A stretch of DNA of 26,713 nt from an uncultured Selenomonadales bacterium (GCA_937877565.1 CALFJB010000074.1:1-26713); one strand, 5' to 3'; shown: positions 15,192-23,527, counted from the stretch's first letter. Notes: generated from the sequence alone by a model not told the origin. Translations and numbers: made by a program.

Positions 15192-16931
15192 ATGGACTCC
15201 AATACAGTTGAACAAATCTCAATATCCCATTTGAATTTAGCAATAGCCAAATGCAGACATCTGAACCCGGTTATAAGCTCAAATGATAAAACTTTATCTT
15301 GGGATGGTTATGTCGAGTTGTACAGTCATGGTGGAAAGAAAAAAACAAATTTTATTGGCAGATGCCCGATTCAAGTAAAGGGCAGAACTTTTGTAAAAAA
15401 AGATTTCAAAAGTAAGACAATCACATATTCGGTGGACGTGTGTGATTTAAAAAATTACCTCAACGATGGTGGAGTCGTCTATTTTGTCGTCGGAATGAGT
15501 GGAACAAATGGAGAAAAATGTCAAATATATTTCAATTCTCTTTTACCGTTTGATATCAACAGGATTTTCCAAAAATTAAAAGATAATCAAAAGACTTACG
15601 GTATACATTTGAAAAAGTTTCCATATGAATGTAATCAGATTGAGGAAATCTTTAACGATTTTTTATTTCACAGCAAACATCAAAGAGAAAAACCGTTTTT
15701 GGGGAATCTTCATTTGATACAATCTACCGAAAAAGTAAACTATACCATTTGGGTTAAATCGTTATCTGAAATTTTAGATGGAAAGCCTACGTACATTTAT
15801 GAACAATTACCGTATAATATGTTTATTCCCGTTGGAAAAATAATTCTTGAAGAAATAGATATTACCAATGCTCCTTTTGATGTCATGATAGACGACATGA
15901 TTTATTTTCAGAGTGCAGGGGTTTCTTTTACGAAAGGACAGATAGTAAACGGCATTGTACTTAACGAAGGCTTAATGATAAAATTAAATAAGAAAAATGA
16001 TACTGCTACCATTCAATCTACCAAACAATGTACAGTGTCTCAATACATCAAAAATCTAGAATTTTTGATTGCTTTATCAACAGGACGTACATTAAAAGTC
16101 GGAACGTTTGCCATTGGTACCAACCCTCAACTGAAAGATGATCTGTCACTTCTGAAACGCGAATTAGATATTTATAAAAAAATTGAATATTTGTTTGAAC
16201 GGCTAAATATAAAGAAAAAAATGAAAGTCAGAGAATTTTCTGACTCAATGTTAAAAAAATTAGTTTTTTTGTTTAGGGTTATCGTCGAGGAACAAACCGT
16301 TGAAGATAGAAATTCAGAGTCGGCTATGGGAACTTTTGAAATCGGCTCTTTAAAATTATTTCTGTTGAGAATACGTATCGATGAGAATAACGTTACTTAT
16401 AAAAATCCGTTTGAGATGAATAATGCTAATTGTGAGATGAGTATTAGTGAGGATGGCGATAGGTTTCAGTCAAGTTTATTTGTTAAATTCAGCGAAAAAG
16501 ATTTTCTGAAATATGACAATTTAGATTACATTGCTATGGCTAAAGCGATAATTTCTATAAAATATTCAGATTTGTACGGTGAGGCTATAAATAATTTCAT
16601 CTTAAATTTGTTGTCTGCGTACGACAAAAGAAAAGATATGGATATGCTGGAGTGTGTGATTGAAATCGCCACATGGTTGCACAAAAATTCAAACAATGAA
16701 ATCAGTTTCATAAATAAAATGCAAGCAATTTATAGAAAACGAATTCTAACTGAATCGGAACGTGAAAGCATTATTGAGATTCAGAACGGCAAATCTGATG
16801 AGCTGGAAGTTATTATATGTTGTTCCATTCTTCTAAAGGAAAAAGTTCGCTATGATTATTGCTTGAAAAAATTGTCTAAAAATAGACGGAAAAACTTTTT
16901 GAAGTGGCCTATAAGCCACCTGATGAAGTGA
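15192..16931 (+). CDS. Large accessory protein with N-terminal DUF4365/Mrr-like PD-(D/E)XK domain
   Basis: A 579-residue protein starting 5 nt after the hsdS stop. The N-terminal 150 residues resemble DUF4365 and Mrr-type nucleases: D38 and E42 in SWDGYVELY, then RCPIQVKGR with Q61-V-K63, the Q-x-K variant of the PD-(D/E)XK core. The middle (about 200-330) contains strands and a DDLSLLKRELDIYKKIEYLF coiled-coil-like helix. The C-terminal 200 residues are helical and look repeat-like (YDKRKDMDMLECVIEIATWL and similar), possibly a TPR-like scaffold. I do not recognise the whole architecture. Position in the operon suggests an extra restriction or defence effector, perhaps using the same HsdS/HsdM-marked self/non-self difference. 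Lower purine/GC style than hsd genes is slight; it may have been added later. Confidence 0.7.
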   Translation: MDSNTVEQISISHLNLAIAKCRHLNPVISSNDKTLSWDGYVELYSHGGKKKTNFIGRCPIQVKGRTFVKKDFKSKTITYSVDVCDLKNYLNDGGVVYFVVGMSGTNGEKCQIYFNSLLPFDINRIFQKLKDNQKTYGIHLKKFPYECNQIEEIFNDFLFHSKHQREKPFLGNLHLIQSTEKVNYTIWVKSLSEILDGKPTYIYEQLPYNMFIPVGKIILEEIDITNAPFDVMIDDMIYFQSAGVSFTKGQIVNGIVLNEGLMIKLNKKNDTATIQSTKQCTVSQYIKNLEFLIALSTGRTLKVGTFAIGTNPQLKDDLSLLKRELDIYKKIEYLFERLNIKKKMKVREFSDSMLKKLVFLFRVIVEEQTVEDRNSESAMGTFEIGSLKLFLLRIRIDENNVTYKNPFEMNNANCEMSISEDGDRFQSSLFVKFSEKDFLKYDNLDYIAMAKAIISIKYSDLYGEAINNFILNLLSAYDKRKDMDMLECVIEIATWLHKNSNNEISFINKMQAIYRKRILTESERESIIEIQNGKSDELEVIICCSILLKEKVRYDYCLKKLSKNRRKNFLKWPISHLMK

Positions 16932-16949
16932 GATTTTTTATTGGTGATT

Positions 16950-17495
16950 ATGATGAGAAAAAAGACCGATTTTCAATTATGGCTTTTGTTCATCGGCGCG
17001 GCTGTCATTTGGGCGGTCGTCGAGTTCGCTCTTCAATATTGATATGTGTTTGCCGTACTCGGCGCCGTCACCAGTGGAATTTTGTATTATGGTAAAATCA
17101 ACGCCGATAAAGTAACCGTCGATAATGTTCAACTACAACGTTGGCTGACGATTTATCAAGAATCGATTGAGTTGGTCAATACTTTGGAAGAAGATTTGCA
17201 ATTTTTGAAAGCTAATATAAATGATAAAATAATCTTGTATTCTGTTGAAGTAGGTGGTCTTATAACAGCAGGACTTGCCTACTATACGGGTGTGAGTGAA
17301 AATAATAAACCCAGATATAATTTTACGGAGTTAGCAAAGCTTGTTAATAGATGTGCTATTAACGGCGATACAGTAAACAGAATTGAAGAATTTCACTTAA
17401 ATGAACCAGCCCAAAATGTTTTTTTTGAAACATATGAAAAAATAACTGTCGAGGAAATTCAAAGTATTGTCGATGTTACTTATATCAATAAATAA
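16950..17495 (+). pseudogene. Membrane protein gene interrupted by an in-frame TGA
   Basis: One reading frame runs from ATG 16950 to the stop at 17495 with a single TGA at 17040-17042. Before the TGA is a 30-residue segment with a clear transmembrane helix (LWLLFIGAAVIWAVVEFALQ). Directly after it is a second hydrophobic segment (FAVLGAVTSGILYYGKI), then a soluble charged domain of about 125 residues. The two helices joined by one residue at the TGA form a natural membrane hairpin, so a TGG-to-TGA change in a single gene of about 181 codons is the simplest reading. Alternatives are two genes (a 30-aa membrane peptide, then a GTG-started 149-aa protein at 17046) or stop-codon readthrough. The upstream GGTGAT is a fair ribosome site. 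It is the last member of the defence operon. Confidence 0.55.
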
Positions 17496-17579
17496 AAAAG
17501 CAAAAATATAATATTTTCCGCCAGACTTTCTGTGATAATCTGTTTACGAAAAAATTCAGATTAAAGCAGGATGCACAGA

Positions 17580-17900
17580 ATGAAACTTTATATAGCGGAA
17601 AAGCCGTCGTTGGCAAGAGCATTAGCAGTCAGAATAGGAGACAGCAAAAAATGTGACGGCTATATTAGTCTTAACGGCGGAAGATAAATTGTTACTTGGT
17701 ATTTCTGTCACATTTTGGAAAATTTTAGTCCAGATTTATACGCCGAAAAATATCAGCATTGGCGTAGGGAAGATTTGCCGATAGTACTGGATATTTGGAA
17801 ATTGAACGTAAAAACAGACGAGGTAAAGCAATTCAAAATTATTCATGATATTATAATTAATATGACAACCCTTTGTAAATTCGAGCAAACAATCTATTAA
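17580..17900 (+). pseudogene. topB: Truncated DNA topoisomerase III (TopB) remnant
   Basis: The N-terminal Toprim start of a type IA topoisomerase III is recognisable: MKLYIAEKPSLARALAVRIG, then DGYISLNGGR, IVTWYFCHILENFSPDLYAEKY, HWRREDLPIVLDIWKLN and VKQFKIIHDII. This aligns with the first 105 or so residues of plasmid/ICE TopB proteins. A TAA at 17685-17687 interrupts the frame where a Tyr or similar is expected, and the frame ends at 17900 before the conserved AGDPDREG motif, so more than 500 residues are missing. It is dead. TopB genes are typical of conjugative elements, so this is a scar of an ancestral or recombining element at the cargo/backbone junction. Confidence 0.88.
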
Positions 17901-18042
17901 TCTATTGCTAATTTGAAATAACTTGAAAAACTGAAACCATGTCTAGCAAAATGCTCTGGCGGTATAAATTTTTTGAAGGAATTCACAAATTCACTAACCT
18001 TCCTTTGGAGCGGATTAAACAACTTTCCGCTAAGATGTTCTC

Positions 18043-18070
18043 TTGATTATTCCTGATTTTGTGTTACAAT
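18043..18070 (+). promoter_or_regulatory. Candidate promoter of the replication operon leader
   Basis: TTGATT (18043-18048), 16 nt, TACAAT (18065-18070). Transcription from here would begin near 18077 and run through 18351-18384 before reaching the DUF3102 gene, making a leader of about 325 nt that is antisense to the small RNA at 18130-18296. Match to consensus is moderate. Confidence 0.45.
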
Positions 18071-18129
18071 ATTTTAAACTTAACAAAAAGGATTGATTTT
18101 TCTCGGCAGAAAATTTTTATCTATAAAGC

Positions 18130-18296
18130 AAAAAACCCGCAATGTCTGTCAAACATTGCGGTGTTGCCCCGTGACTATCACTCACGAAACCTCATTTAGC
18201 ACTTAGTGATTTTTCCACCTTCACTAATGCGCCGAGAGTTTTGCGGCTGATTTTTAGCTAGCCATACTAAAGACCTTCTATTAAAAATTTATTAGG
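18130..18296 (-). ncRNA. Candidate minus-strand regulatory small RNA (about 165 nt)
   Basis: On the minus strand a good promoter (next entry) is followed, about 160 nt later, by an intrinsic terminator. The terminator stem is CCGCAATGT / ACATTGCGG, 9 bp with a 7-nt loop at 18137-18161, then GTTTTTTG. No open frame with a ribosome site exists between them. The transcript can fold into further hairpins, for example TTAGTGA...TCACTAA and CGTGA...TCACG. Since it lies inside the + strand leader of the replication operon, it would be perfectly complementary to that leader. This is the arrangement of antisense copy-number RNAs (pT181, pIP501 type). No known RNA family was recognised. Confidence 0.6.
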
Positions 18297-18301
18297 TCTT
18301 T

Positions 18302-18330
18302 ATTATACATAACCTCTACTAACTTTTCAA
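18302..18330 (-). promoter_or_regulatory. Minus-strand promoter of the candidate small RNA
   Basis: TTGAAA (minus strand, 18325-18330), exactly 17 nt, TATAAT (18302-18307). This is one of the best promoter matches in the window. An 8-bp inverted repeat, AAAGACCT (18269-18276) and AGGTCTTT (18294-18301), lies over the start site and could be an operator. Confidence 0.75.
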
Positions 18331-18350
18331 GAAGTTTTTTGGGGAAAGTG

Positions 18351-18384
18351 GACGGTAATCACGGTCTGTGGTTACCGTCTTTTT
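18351..18384 (+). terminator. Attenuator-like terminator just upstream of the replication operon
   Basis: A 12-bp stem with one G-U pair (GACGGTAATCAC 18351-18362 / GTGGTTACCGTC 18368-18379, 5-nt loop) is followed by five T, one A and four more T. It ends 10-18 nt before the ribosome site GGTGAT and start of the first replication gene, with no promoter in between. It would stop leader transcripts unless prevented from folding. Confidence 0.85.
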
Positions 18385-18402
18385 ATTTTGCGTGGTGATA
18401 TT

Positions 18403-20019
18403 TTGAGAAAAAAACTTTTTCGTCGCATATTTAACGATGAATATATTCCCGACGACGACCTTTTACACATCTTTTTCGATTCGGCTATGCTTCGCCTTGA
18501 CATCACCGCTTATAACTCCTCTCTTTTTTCTACTTATTCAAAGTTTTTCGCCGCTTATTCGCAGGCTAAACTTAAGCACGTTTTTACTAAGGAATTGGCT
18601 TACTTCATTGACTCTTTTTTAGTAGCTCCTAAAGATTTTGATGTTAATACCTGTCACCCTTTCAACACTTCTAACGACCGATATTATTTCAACTTCGAGG
18701 AAGATGAAGACCACATTTATATTTGGCTTACTGTTTCTCTCAACTTTTTTAGAGGTGATATTTTTATGGAAGAAAAATCTAACACGCCGCTGGTACCTCA
18801 AATACCTGAAGAAAATGAACGTATTGGCGCGGATCAAAGCACCGATACCCAAGACAGTTCGTTGGAGACTGTTACTGATACGTCTTCTTCCGATTACTTT
18901 AAGGAGCAAGCTGATCAGCCCGTCTTAGATAATAGTAGCGGTTTACCCTTGTGGGAAAAGGACTTGGCTGAAAATGATGAAAAGTTAAAGTCTTACCAAA
19001 TGGAGATGCGTGATACTTCCTCTACTTCCGGCGTCGCTGTTGTTACTGCTACTATCGATGAAACGCCTACAGATGAAGACCTGTCCACTCTGAATCTTGA
19101 TTCTTTGACCCTTGAAATACATCAATATCTTAACGTCGCTCGCTACAGTGTTATCGAAGTCGGCAAACGCTTGATTCTTGCTAAAAAACTTGTTCCGCAC
19201 GGTGAATGGGCTGACTGGCTCAAACATAATTTCAATCTTACTATTCGTAGTGCTCAACGTTTCATCGCTGTTGCTGATAGATTTTCAAATGCGACATCGA
19301 TGTCGCATTTTGACATTTCGACTTTTAAGCCAACGCAACTTATTGCACTTTTGGCTCTTCCTAAAGGTCAAGAAAAAACTTTTATCGAAACGATGGCGGC
19401 TGAAGGTACTCCTATTGCTGATATGCCCGTTAAAAAACTGCGCGCCGAGATTAAAAAATTCTCTCCAGACTCGGCTAACAACGACTCTGTTTCTACTCAA
19501 TCAGCTACTTCACAAGTAGCTGTCTCGGATATTGAACGTGATACCCAAGAAACGTCAACTTTTATTAGCCCTACCAGTTCTTCTCAACAAGCTGATATAA
19601 CAACTTATTCTTCTACTCCAGCTTATGACGTTGACAAGTCATTGGCGCAACTGTTCGCAGTTTCATCTTCTTTACTTAATGCTGATAACCTTCAAAGCGT
19701 CGTTTCCGATGCCGCTGATTTTGATTTTTCATCTTTCAAACAGCAACTTTCTCAACTGGCAGCTCTTCAAGCCGAACTCCAAAAATATTTGAATGTTTGG
19801 GAAGACTCTCACATTAACAAGTCTCCTATTGATCGTGATGTTATTATCGCGGAACTTAAACATATGGCTTTACTAGATTTGAAAAATCTGACTTCCTCTC
19901 TTCTTCTCGCTTTAGTTAAATCTTTTGGCTATGAAAATATGTCTCACGTTCCCGATGAACTCTTGCCCGTCATTCTTCGGAAAATGAAAGCCTTTCAGAC
20001 TTTTTTGCCTAATATGTAG
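18403..20019 (+). CDS. DUF3102 domain-containing protein, first gene of replication operon
   Basis: A 538-residue protein. DUF3102 (about residues 230-345) is recognised by EIHQYLNVARYSVIEVGKRL, WADWLKHNFNLTIRSAQRFI and KPTQLIALLALP; this domain occurs on plasmids and phages and resembles ParB/KorB-like DNA-binding proteins. The flanks are Ser/Thr/Asp-rich and low in complexity. The TTG at 18403 is chosen because GGTGAT precedes it; an earlier TTG at 18388 lies in the terminator T-run. A second strong site, AGAGGTGAT before ATG 18766, would give a 417-residue product that still carries DUF3102, so the N-terminal 121 residues may belong to a longer isoform or a fused separate gene. The coding strand is pyrimidine-rich, as in the next three genes. 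Likely role: partition, or regulation of replication. Confidence 0.78.
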   Translation: MRKKLFRRIFNDEYIPDDDLLHIFFDSAMLRLDITAYNSSLFSTYSKFFAAYSQAKLKHVFTKELAYFIDSFLVAPKDFDVNTCHPFNTSNDRYYFNFEEDEDHIYIWLTVSLNFFRGDIFMEEKSNTPLVPQIPEENERIGADQSTDTQDSSLETVTDTSSSDYFKEQADQPVLDNSSGLPLWEKDLAENDEKLKSYQMEMRDTSSTSGVAVVTATIDETPTDEDLSTLNLDSLTLEIHQYLNVARYSVIEVGKRLILAKKLVPHGEWADWLKHNFNLTIRSAQRFIAVADRFSNATSMSHFDISTFKPTQLIALLALPKGQEKTFIETMAAEGTPIADMPVKKLRAEIKKFSPDSANNDSVSTQSATSQVAVSDIERDTQETSTFISPTSSSQQADITTYSSTPAYDVDKSLAQLFAVSSSLLNADNLQSVVSDAADFDFSSFKQQLSQLAALQAELQKYLNVWEDSHINKSPIDRDVIIAELKHMALLDLKNLTSSLLLALVKSFGYENMSHVPDELLPVILRKMKAFQTFLPNM

Positions 20020-20050
20020 ATTTTTTGTCCTGCAAAAGGAAGTGTTTATC

Positions 20051-22015
20051 TTGCAAATATTACATATTGACCTTGAAACTTTTTCCGTACTTGATATTAA
20101 GCAGGTCGGTTTATACAAATACGCTGAAAACTGCCAAATTCTTCTCTGCGCTTTCGCCTTCGACGACCAACCTGTTGTCATCATCGACCTTGCTTCCGGC
20201 GAATCCTTGCCCGTTTCTTTCATCAACGCTCTCTTCGATCCCAACATTTTGAAAACTGCCTACAACGCTCCTTTTGAGTTTAACGTTTTAGCTCATCATT
20301 TGAATCGCTCTTTAGACATCTCTCAATGGCAGTGTTCTATGGTTTTAGGCTTATCTCTTGGGCTTCCTGCTGGGCTTGATGATATTGGCAAAGTTCTAAA
20401 TATTTCTTTTGACAATCAAAAAATTTCCGATGGCAAAAAACTCATTAACTTTTTTTCCTGCCCTGTCAAATCTAAAGCTGACAACCAATTTTCGCTTTTC
20501 GAATCTAAATCACACAATCGTAACTTACCTCAAAACCACCCTGAAAAATGGGCTAAGTTTAAAGATTACTGTAAACAAGACGTTGTTGCAGAGCGTGCCA
20601 TTCGTAACCGCCTTTTTAAGTTTTCGACGCCTGCTTCTGAACAAAAACTCTGGTGTCTTGACCAAAAGATTAACTCTAATGGCGTTCTCATTGATTTGCC
20701 TCTTGTTGACTCTGCTATTTATATCGACAACTCTATTAAAGCTGACGCTTTACTGCGCGGAAAAACCTTGACTGGCGGGCTTAATATCAACAGTAACCAT
20801 CAAATGTTAGCTTGGCTTCAGCAACACGGTTTCAATCCTTGCTCTCTTGATAAAAAGTCTCGCACCGCGTTACTCTCTAAAGACATTCCTCGCCCTGTTC
20901 ATCAGTTGCTTGCTCTTAAAGACATTATTTCTAAAACCAGTGTCAAGAAATATCAAACTATGAAAGACACCGTTTGTTTCGATGGTAGGGCTCGCGGTAT
21001 GTTCCAGTTCTATGGCGCTAATCGTACCGGACGTTGGGCGGGGCGTCTTATCCAACTTCAAAACTTGCCGCAAATTCATATTTCCGACCTTAACTCTGCT
21101 AGACTCTTCTTATCAAAAAAAGATATTGCGGCTTTACTACTTTTCTTCGACAATCCGTCCGACGTTTTATCACAACTCATTCGTACTGCTTTCATTGCTC
21201 CCGAAGGTTACAGATTTATTATCGCTGACTTCTCCGCCATTGAAGCTCGCGTTATCGCTTGGCTCGCTGATGAAAAATGGCGTATGGACGTTTTTGCTCA
21301 TGGTGGCGACATTTACTGCGCTTCCGCCGCTGCAATGTTTAAAGTTCCTGTTGAAAAACACGGCGTCAACAAAGAACTTCGTGCTAAAGGTAAAATCGCC
21401 GAACTTGCCTGCGGTTTTGGCGGCGGCGTTAATGCTCTCAAAGCTTTCGGCGCGGATAATCTCGGTTTATCCGATGACGATATGGTTTCCATTATCAAGA
21501 AATGGCGTGCTTCCAGTCCCAATATCTGCAAACTTTGGCGCGATGTTGAATCCGCTGCTTTTTCCGCTATTAAATCTAAATCGCCAACCTCTTGTCAAAA
21601 AGGTATCACCTTTCAAGTCGTTGACGATTTTTTATTCGTTAATCTTCCATCCGGCAGAAAGCTTGCATATTTCAACCCCCGTATCATCAAAAAAGACGGC
21701 AAAGAGTCTTTGGCTTATGACGGTAATATTCAGGCTTCCGGCGGTTGGGGGCTAATATCTACTTGGGGCGGCAAGCTCGTTGAAAACATTGTTCAAGCCA
21801 TTGCCCGTGATTGCCTTGCCATTGCCTTGTCCCGTCTTGATGTCGCCGGTTACAAAATCGTCATGCACGTCCACGACGAAATTGTTTGCGAAATGCCCAA
21901 CTGTAATGGTAGCCTTGCTGACGTTATTGACATTATGTCACGACCCATTCATTGGGCGGAAGGTTTACTTTTAGCCGCCGACGGCTATGAATCAAATTTC
22001 TACAGAAAGGATTAG
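20051..22015 (+). CDS. Phage-type family A DNA polymerase with 3'-5' exonuclease
   Basis: A 654-residue replicative-type DNA polymerase I relative like those of Firmicutes siphophages. The N-terminal DnaQ-like exonuclease has HIDLET (D7, E9), NAPFEFNVL near 72-80 and YCKQDVVAE near 173-181. The polymerase domain has NRTGRWAGRLIQLQNLP, motif A DFSAIEAR at 393-400, the O-helix RAKGKIAELACGFGGG near 444-459 and motif C HDE at 608-610. All catalytic residues are present, so it should be active. There is no 5'-3' exonuclease domain, unlike bacterial PolA. The TTG at 20051 has AAAGGA 10 nt upstream; a GTG at 20042 is only 1 nt from that site. Carrying its own polymerase, with a DnaB-type helicase and Rep, suggests a phage-plasmid or a replicon largely independent of the host elongation enzyme. 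Confidence 0.93.
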   Translation: MQILHIDLETFSVLDIKQVGLYKYAENCQILLCAFAFDDQPVVIIDLASGESLPVSFINALFDPNILKTAYNAPFEFNVLAHHLNRSLDISQWQCSMVLGLSLGLPAGLDDIGKVLNISFDNQKISDGKKLINFFSCPVKSKADNQFSLFESKSHNRNLPQNHPEKWAKFKDYCKQDVVAERAIRNRLFKFSTPASEQKLWCLDQKINSNGVLIDLPLVDSAIYIDNSIKADALLRGKTLTGGLNINSNHQMLAWLQQHGFNPCSLDKKSRTALLSKDIPRPVHQLLALKDIISKTSVKKYQTMKDTVCFDGRARGMFQFYGANRTGRWAGRLIQLQNLPQIHISDLNSARLFLSKKDIAALLLFFDNPSDVLSQLIRTAFIAPEGYRFIIADFSAIEARVIAWLADEKWRMDVFAHGGDIYCASAAAMFKVPVEKHGVNKELRAKGKIAELACGFGGGVNALKAFGADNLGLSDDDMVSIIKKWRASSPNICKLWRDVESAAFSAIKSKSPTSCQKGITFQVVDDFLFVNLPSGRKLAYFNPRIIKKDGKESLAYDGNIQASGGWGLISTWGGKLVENIVQAIARDCLAIALSRLDVAGYKIVMHVHDEIVCEMPNCNGSLADVIDIMSRPIHWAEGLLLAADGYESNFYRKD

Positions 22016-22018
22016 TGC

Positions 22019-22064
22019 CAAATTTTTAAAAGTCGAAATGTCAATTTTACCAATCGATTGGTAA
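22019..22064 (+). promoter_or_regulatory. Operator-like region upstream of dnaB-type gene
   Basis: A perfect 18-bp palindrome, TTACCAATCGATTGGTAA (22047-22064), lies between the polymerase and helicase genes. Just before it, 22019-22037 matches the origin-proximal repeat at 24991-25009 at 18 of 19 positions (…TTTTTAAAARTCGAA). Both look like binding sites for element-encoded regulators. Confidence 0.6.
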
Positions 22065-22102
22065 TTTGAAAAACGTCTGAAAATTTTATTGGAGGTATTT
22101 TT

Positions 22103-23527
22103 ATGTCCATTAACCTTGACCAACTTCCTAAAGTTGTTGACATCGAACTTGAGTTGCTCGGCTCTTTGCTCTTGAAAAATGGTTTAGTTATTCCTCAAAT
22201 CACCAACATTCTTAAGCCTGACGATTTTTATTACTCCGTTCATCAGATTATCTACAAAATTATCATCGACCTTCACAACAACGGCGTCGTTCCCAATATC
22301 TTAGCCATCGTCGAAGAACTTCGCAAACGTCGGGATTTTAAAGATAATGAATCCGTTTTTCTCAATGTCGCTTTATCTCTCGGCGATGTCGCTTTTACTA
22401 CCGCTTATTCTCTTGATTATGCTTACACTATCAAGGAAAAATCTATTCTACGTTCCTTGATTCAAGCCGGTAACTCTATCGTCCGTAATGCCACTAATCC
22501 TAACGCTTCTTCCGATGACATCATCAAATCTACGGAAAATCTTCTTGCCGATATTAAATTTTCTTTCGACCTTTCTTCCTCTACTAACTTCGCGGATTTT
22601 TTCGACAAGAAATTCCAACAAAACGTTGAGGATATGAAACTTTTTGCCAACCGCAAGACCGGCTTCGTTAATCTTGACGATAATCAAATTTTTTCACCTG
22701 GGCTTTACGTTATCGGCGGACTTCCGGCTCTCGGCAAGACTTCCTTTGCTTGGCAACTTCTTGAACAACTTGCCTCTCGCGGCGAATCTTGCGTCTACTG
22801 TTCCTACGAAATGTCCGAGTTTGAACTTTTTTCTAAATCTCTCGCCAGAGCTGTTTTCTTTCTAGATAAAAATACCGGCTTAACTTCCGCCGGTATTCGG
22901 CGCGGCGATTCCTCTCACTCCCTTCAAAATATTGTTTCAAAATTCAAATCTTCCAACCTTGACCTTCACGTCCTCGAACTTCAAGAACACGACATCGACG
23001 ACTTGATTTTTAAACTTAGTACTTTCTGCAAAGATAAAGCTCCCATTTTCGTTCTTGACTACCTTCAGATTGTTCCCGTCAAAGACTCCAACATTTCTCC
23101 CAAACAAGCCATTGATGAGATTGTTCGCAAACTTAAAAATTTTCAACGTCAGACTAATTCTACTTTTATCGTCGTCAGCTCTTTTAACCGACTCAATTAC
23201 TCCCAGCGCGTTTCTTTTGAATCCTTCAAAGAATCCGGCAACATTGAATATTCCGCCGATGTCGTCTGGGGGCTTCAACTCTACTGCACTAACCATCTTT
23301 TAGTCGATTCTATTGCCAAGAATCGGGAGATTATTGAACAGGCTAAGAAAGCCAATCCCCGCCAAATCCAACTCTGCTGTCTCAAAAATCGGCAGGGTTT
23401 GAACTACGACATTTTTTTTCAGTATTTTCCAGCCAACGACTGCTTCGTCTCTTGTGATGAATCGACCTTTAAAAAATCTCTTGAACCCGTCACTTCTTCT
23501 CATAACCAACAAAATAAAGATGACTAA
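22103..23527 (+). CDS. DnaB-family replicative DNA helicase
   Basis: A 474-residue hexameric replicative helicase of the DnaB family. The N-terminal domain is typical (VVDIELELLGSLLLKNG, then a helical bundle to about 150). The RecA-fold domain has Walker A GGLPALGKTS at 205-214, the YCSYEMSEFEL segment at 232-242, Walker B IFVLDYLQIV with D319, and a SSFNR strand near 365. Length matches the family. The start has GGAGGT 9 nt upstream. It sits between the DNA polymerase and the putative Rep gene and is pyrimidine-rich like them. With its own helicase the element needs only a loader and a primase; neither is seen here, although the partial DUF927-like protein at the left edge could supply primase/helicase-type functions. 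Product secure; I give no symbol because it is an element paralogue. Confidence 0.93.
   Translation: MSINLDQLPKVVDIELELLGSLLLKNGLVIPQITNILKPDDFYYSVHQIIYKIIIDLHNNGVVPNILAIVEELRKRRDFKDNESVFLNVALSLGDVAFTTAYSLDYAYTIKEKSILRSLIQAGNSIVRNATNPNASSDDIIKSTENLLADIKFSFDLSSSTNFADFFDKKFQQNVEDMKLFANRKTGFVNLDDNQIFSPGLYVIGGLPALGKTSFAWQLLEQLASRGESCVYCSYEMSEFELFSKSLARAVFFLDKNTGLTSAGIRRGDSSHSLQNIVSKFKSSNLDLHVLELQEHDIDDLIFKLSTFCKDKAPIFVLDYLQIVPVKDSNISPKQAIDEIVRKLKNFQRQTNSTFIVVSSFNRLNYSQRVSFESFKESGNIEYSADVVWGLQLYCTNHLLVDSIAKNREIIEQAKKANPRQIQLCCLKNRQGLNYDIFFQYFPANDCFVSCDESTFKKSLEPVTSSHNQQNKDD

Noticed and set aside
16904..17095. 63-codon + strand frame at the end of the defence operon
   Set aside because: It is Arg-rich and out of frame with the membrane protein reading (16950-17495), which has coherent transmembrane helices.
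18130..18296. tracrRNA, 6S or tmRNA as identity of the small RNA
   Set aside because: No CRISPR repeat complement, no 6S-like long hairpin with central bubble, and no tag ORF or tRNA-like ends were seen.
20982..21755. 257-codon + strand open frame
   Set aside because: It is an alternate frame within the DNA polymerase gene, whose motifs in that interval (motif A, O-helix) are intact in the real frame.
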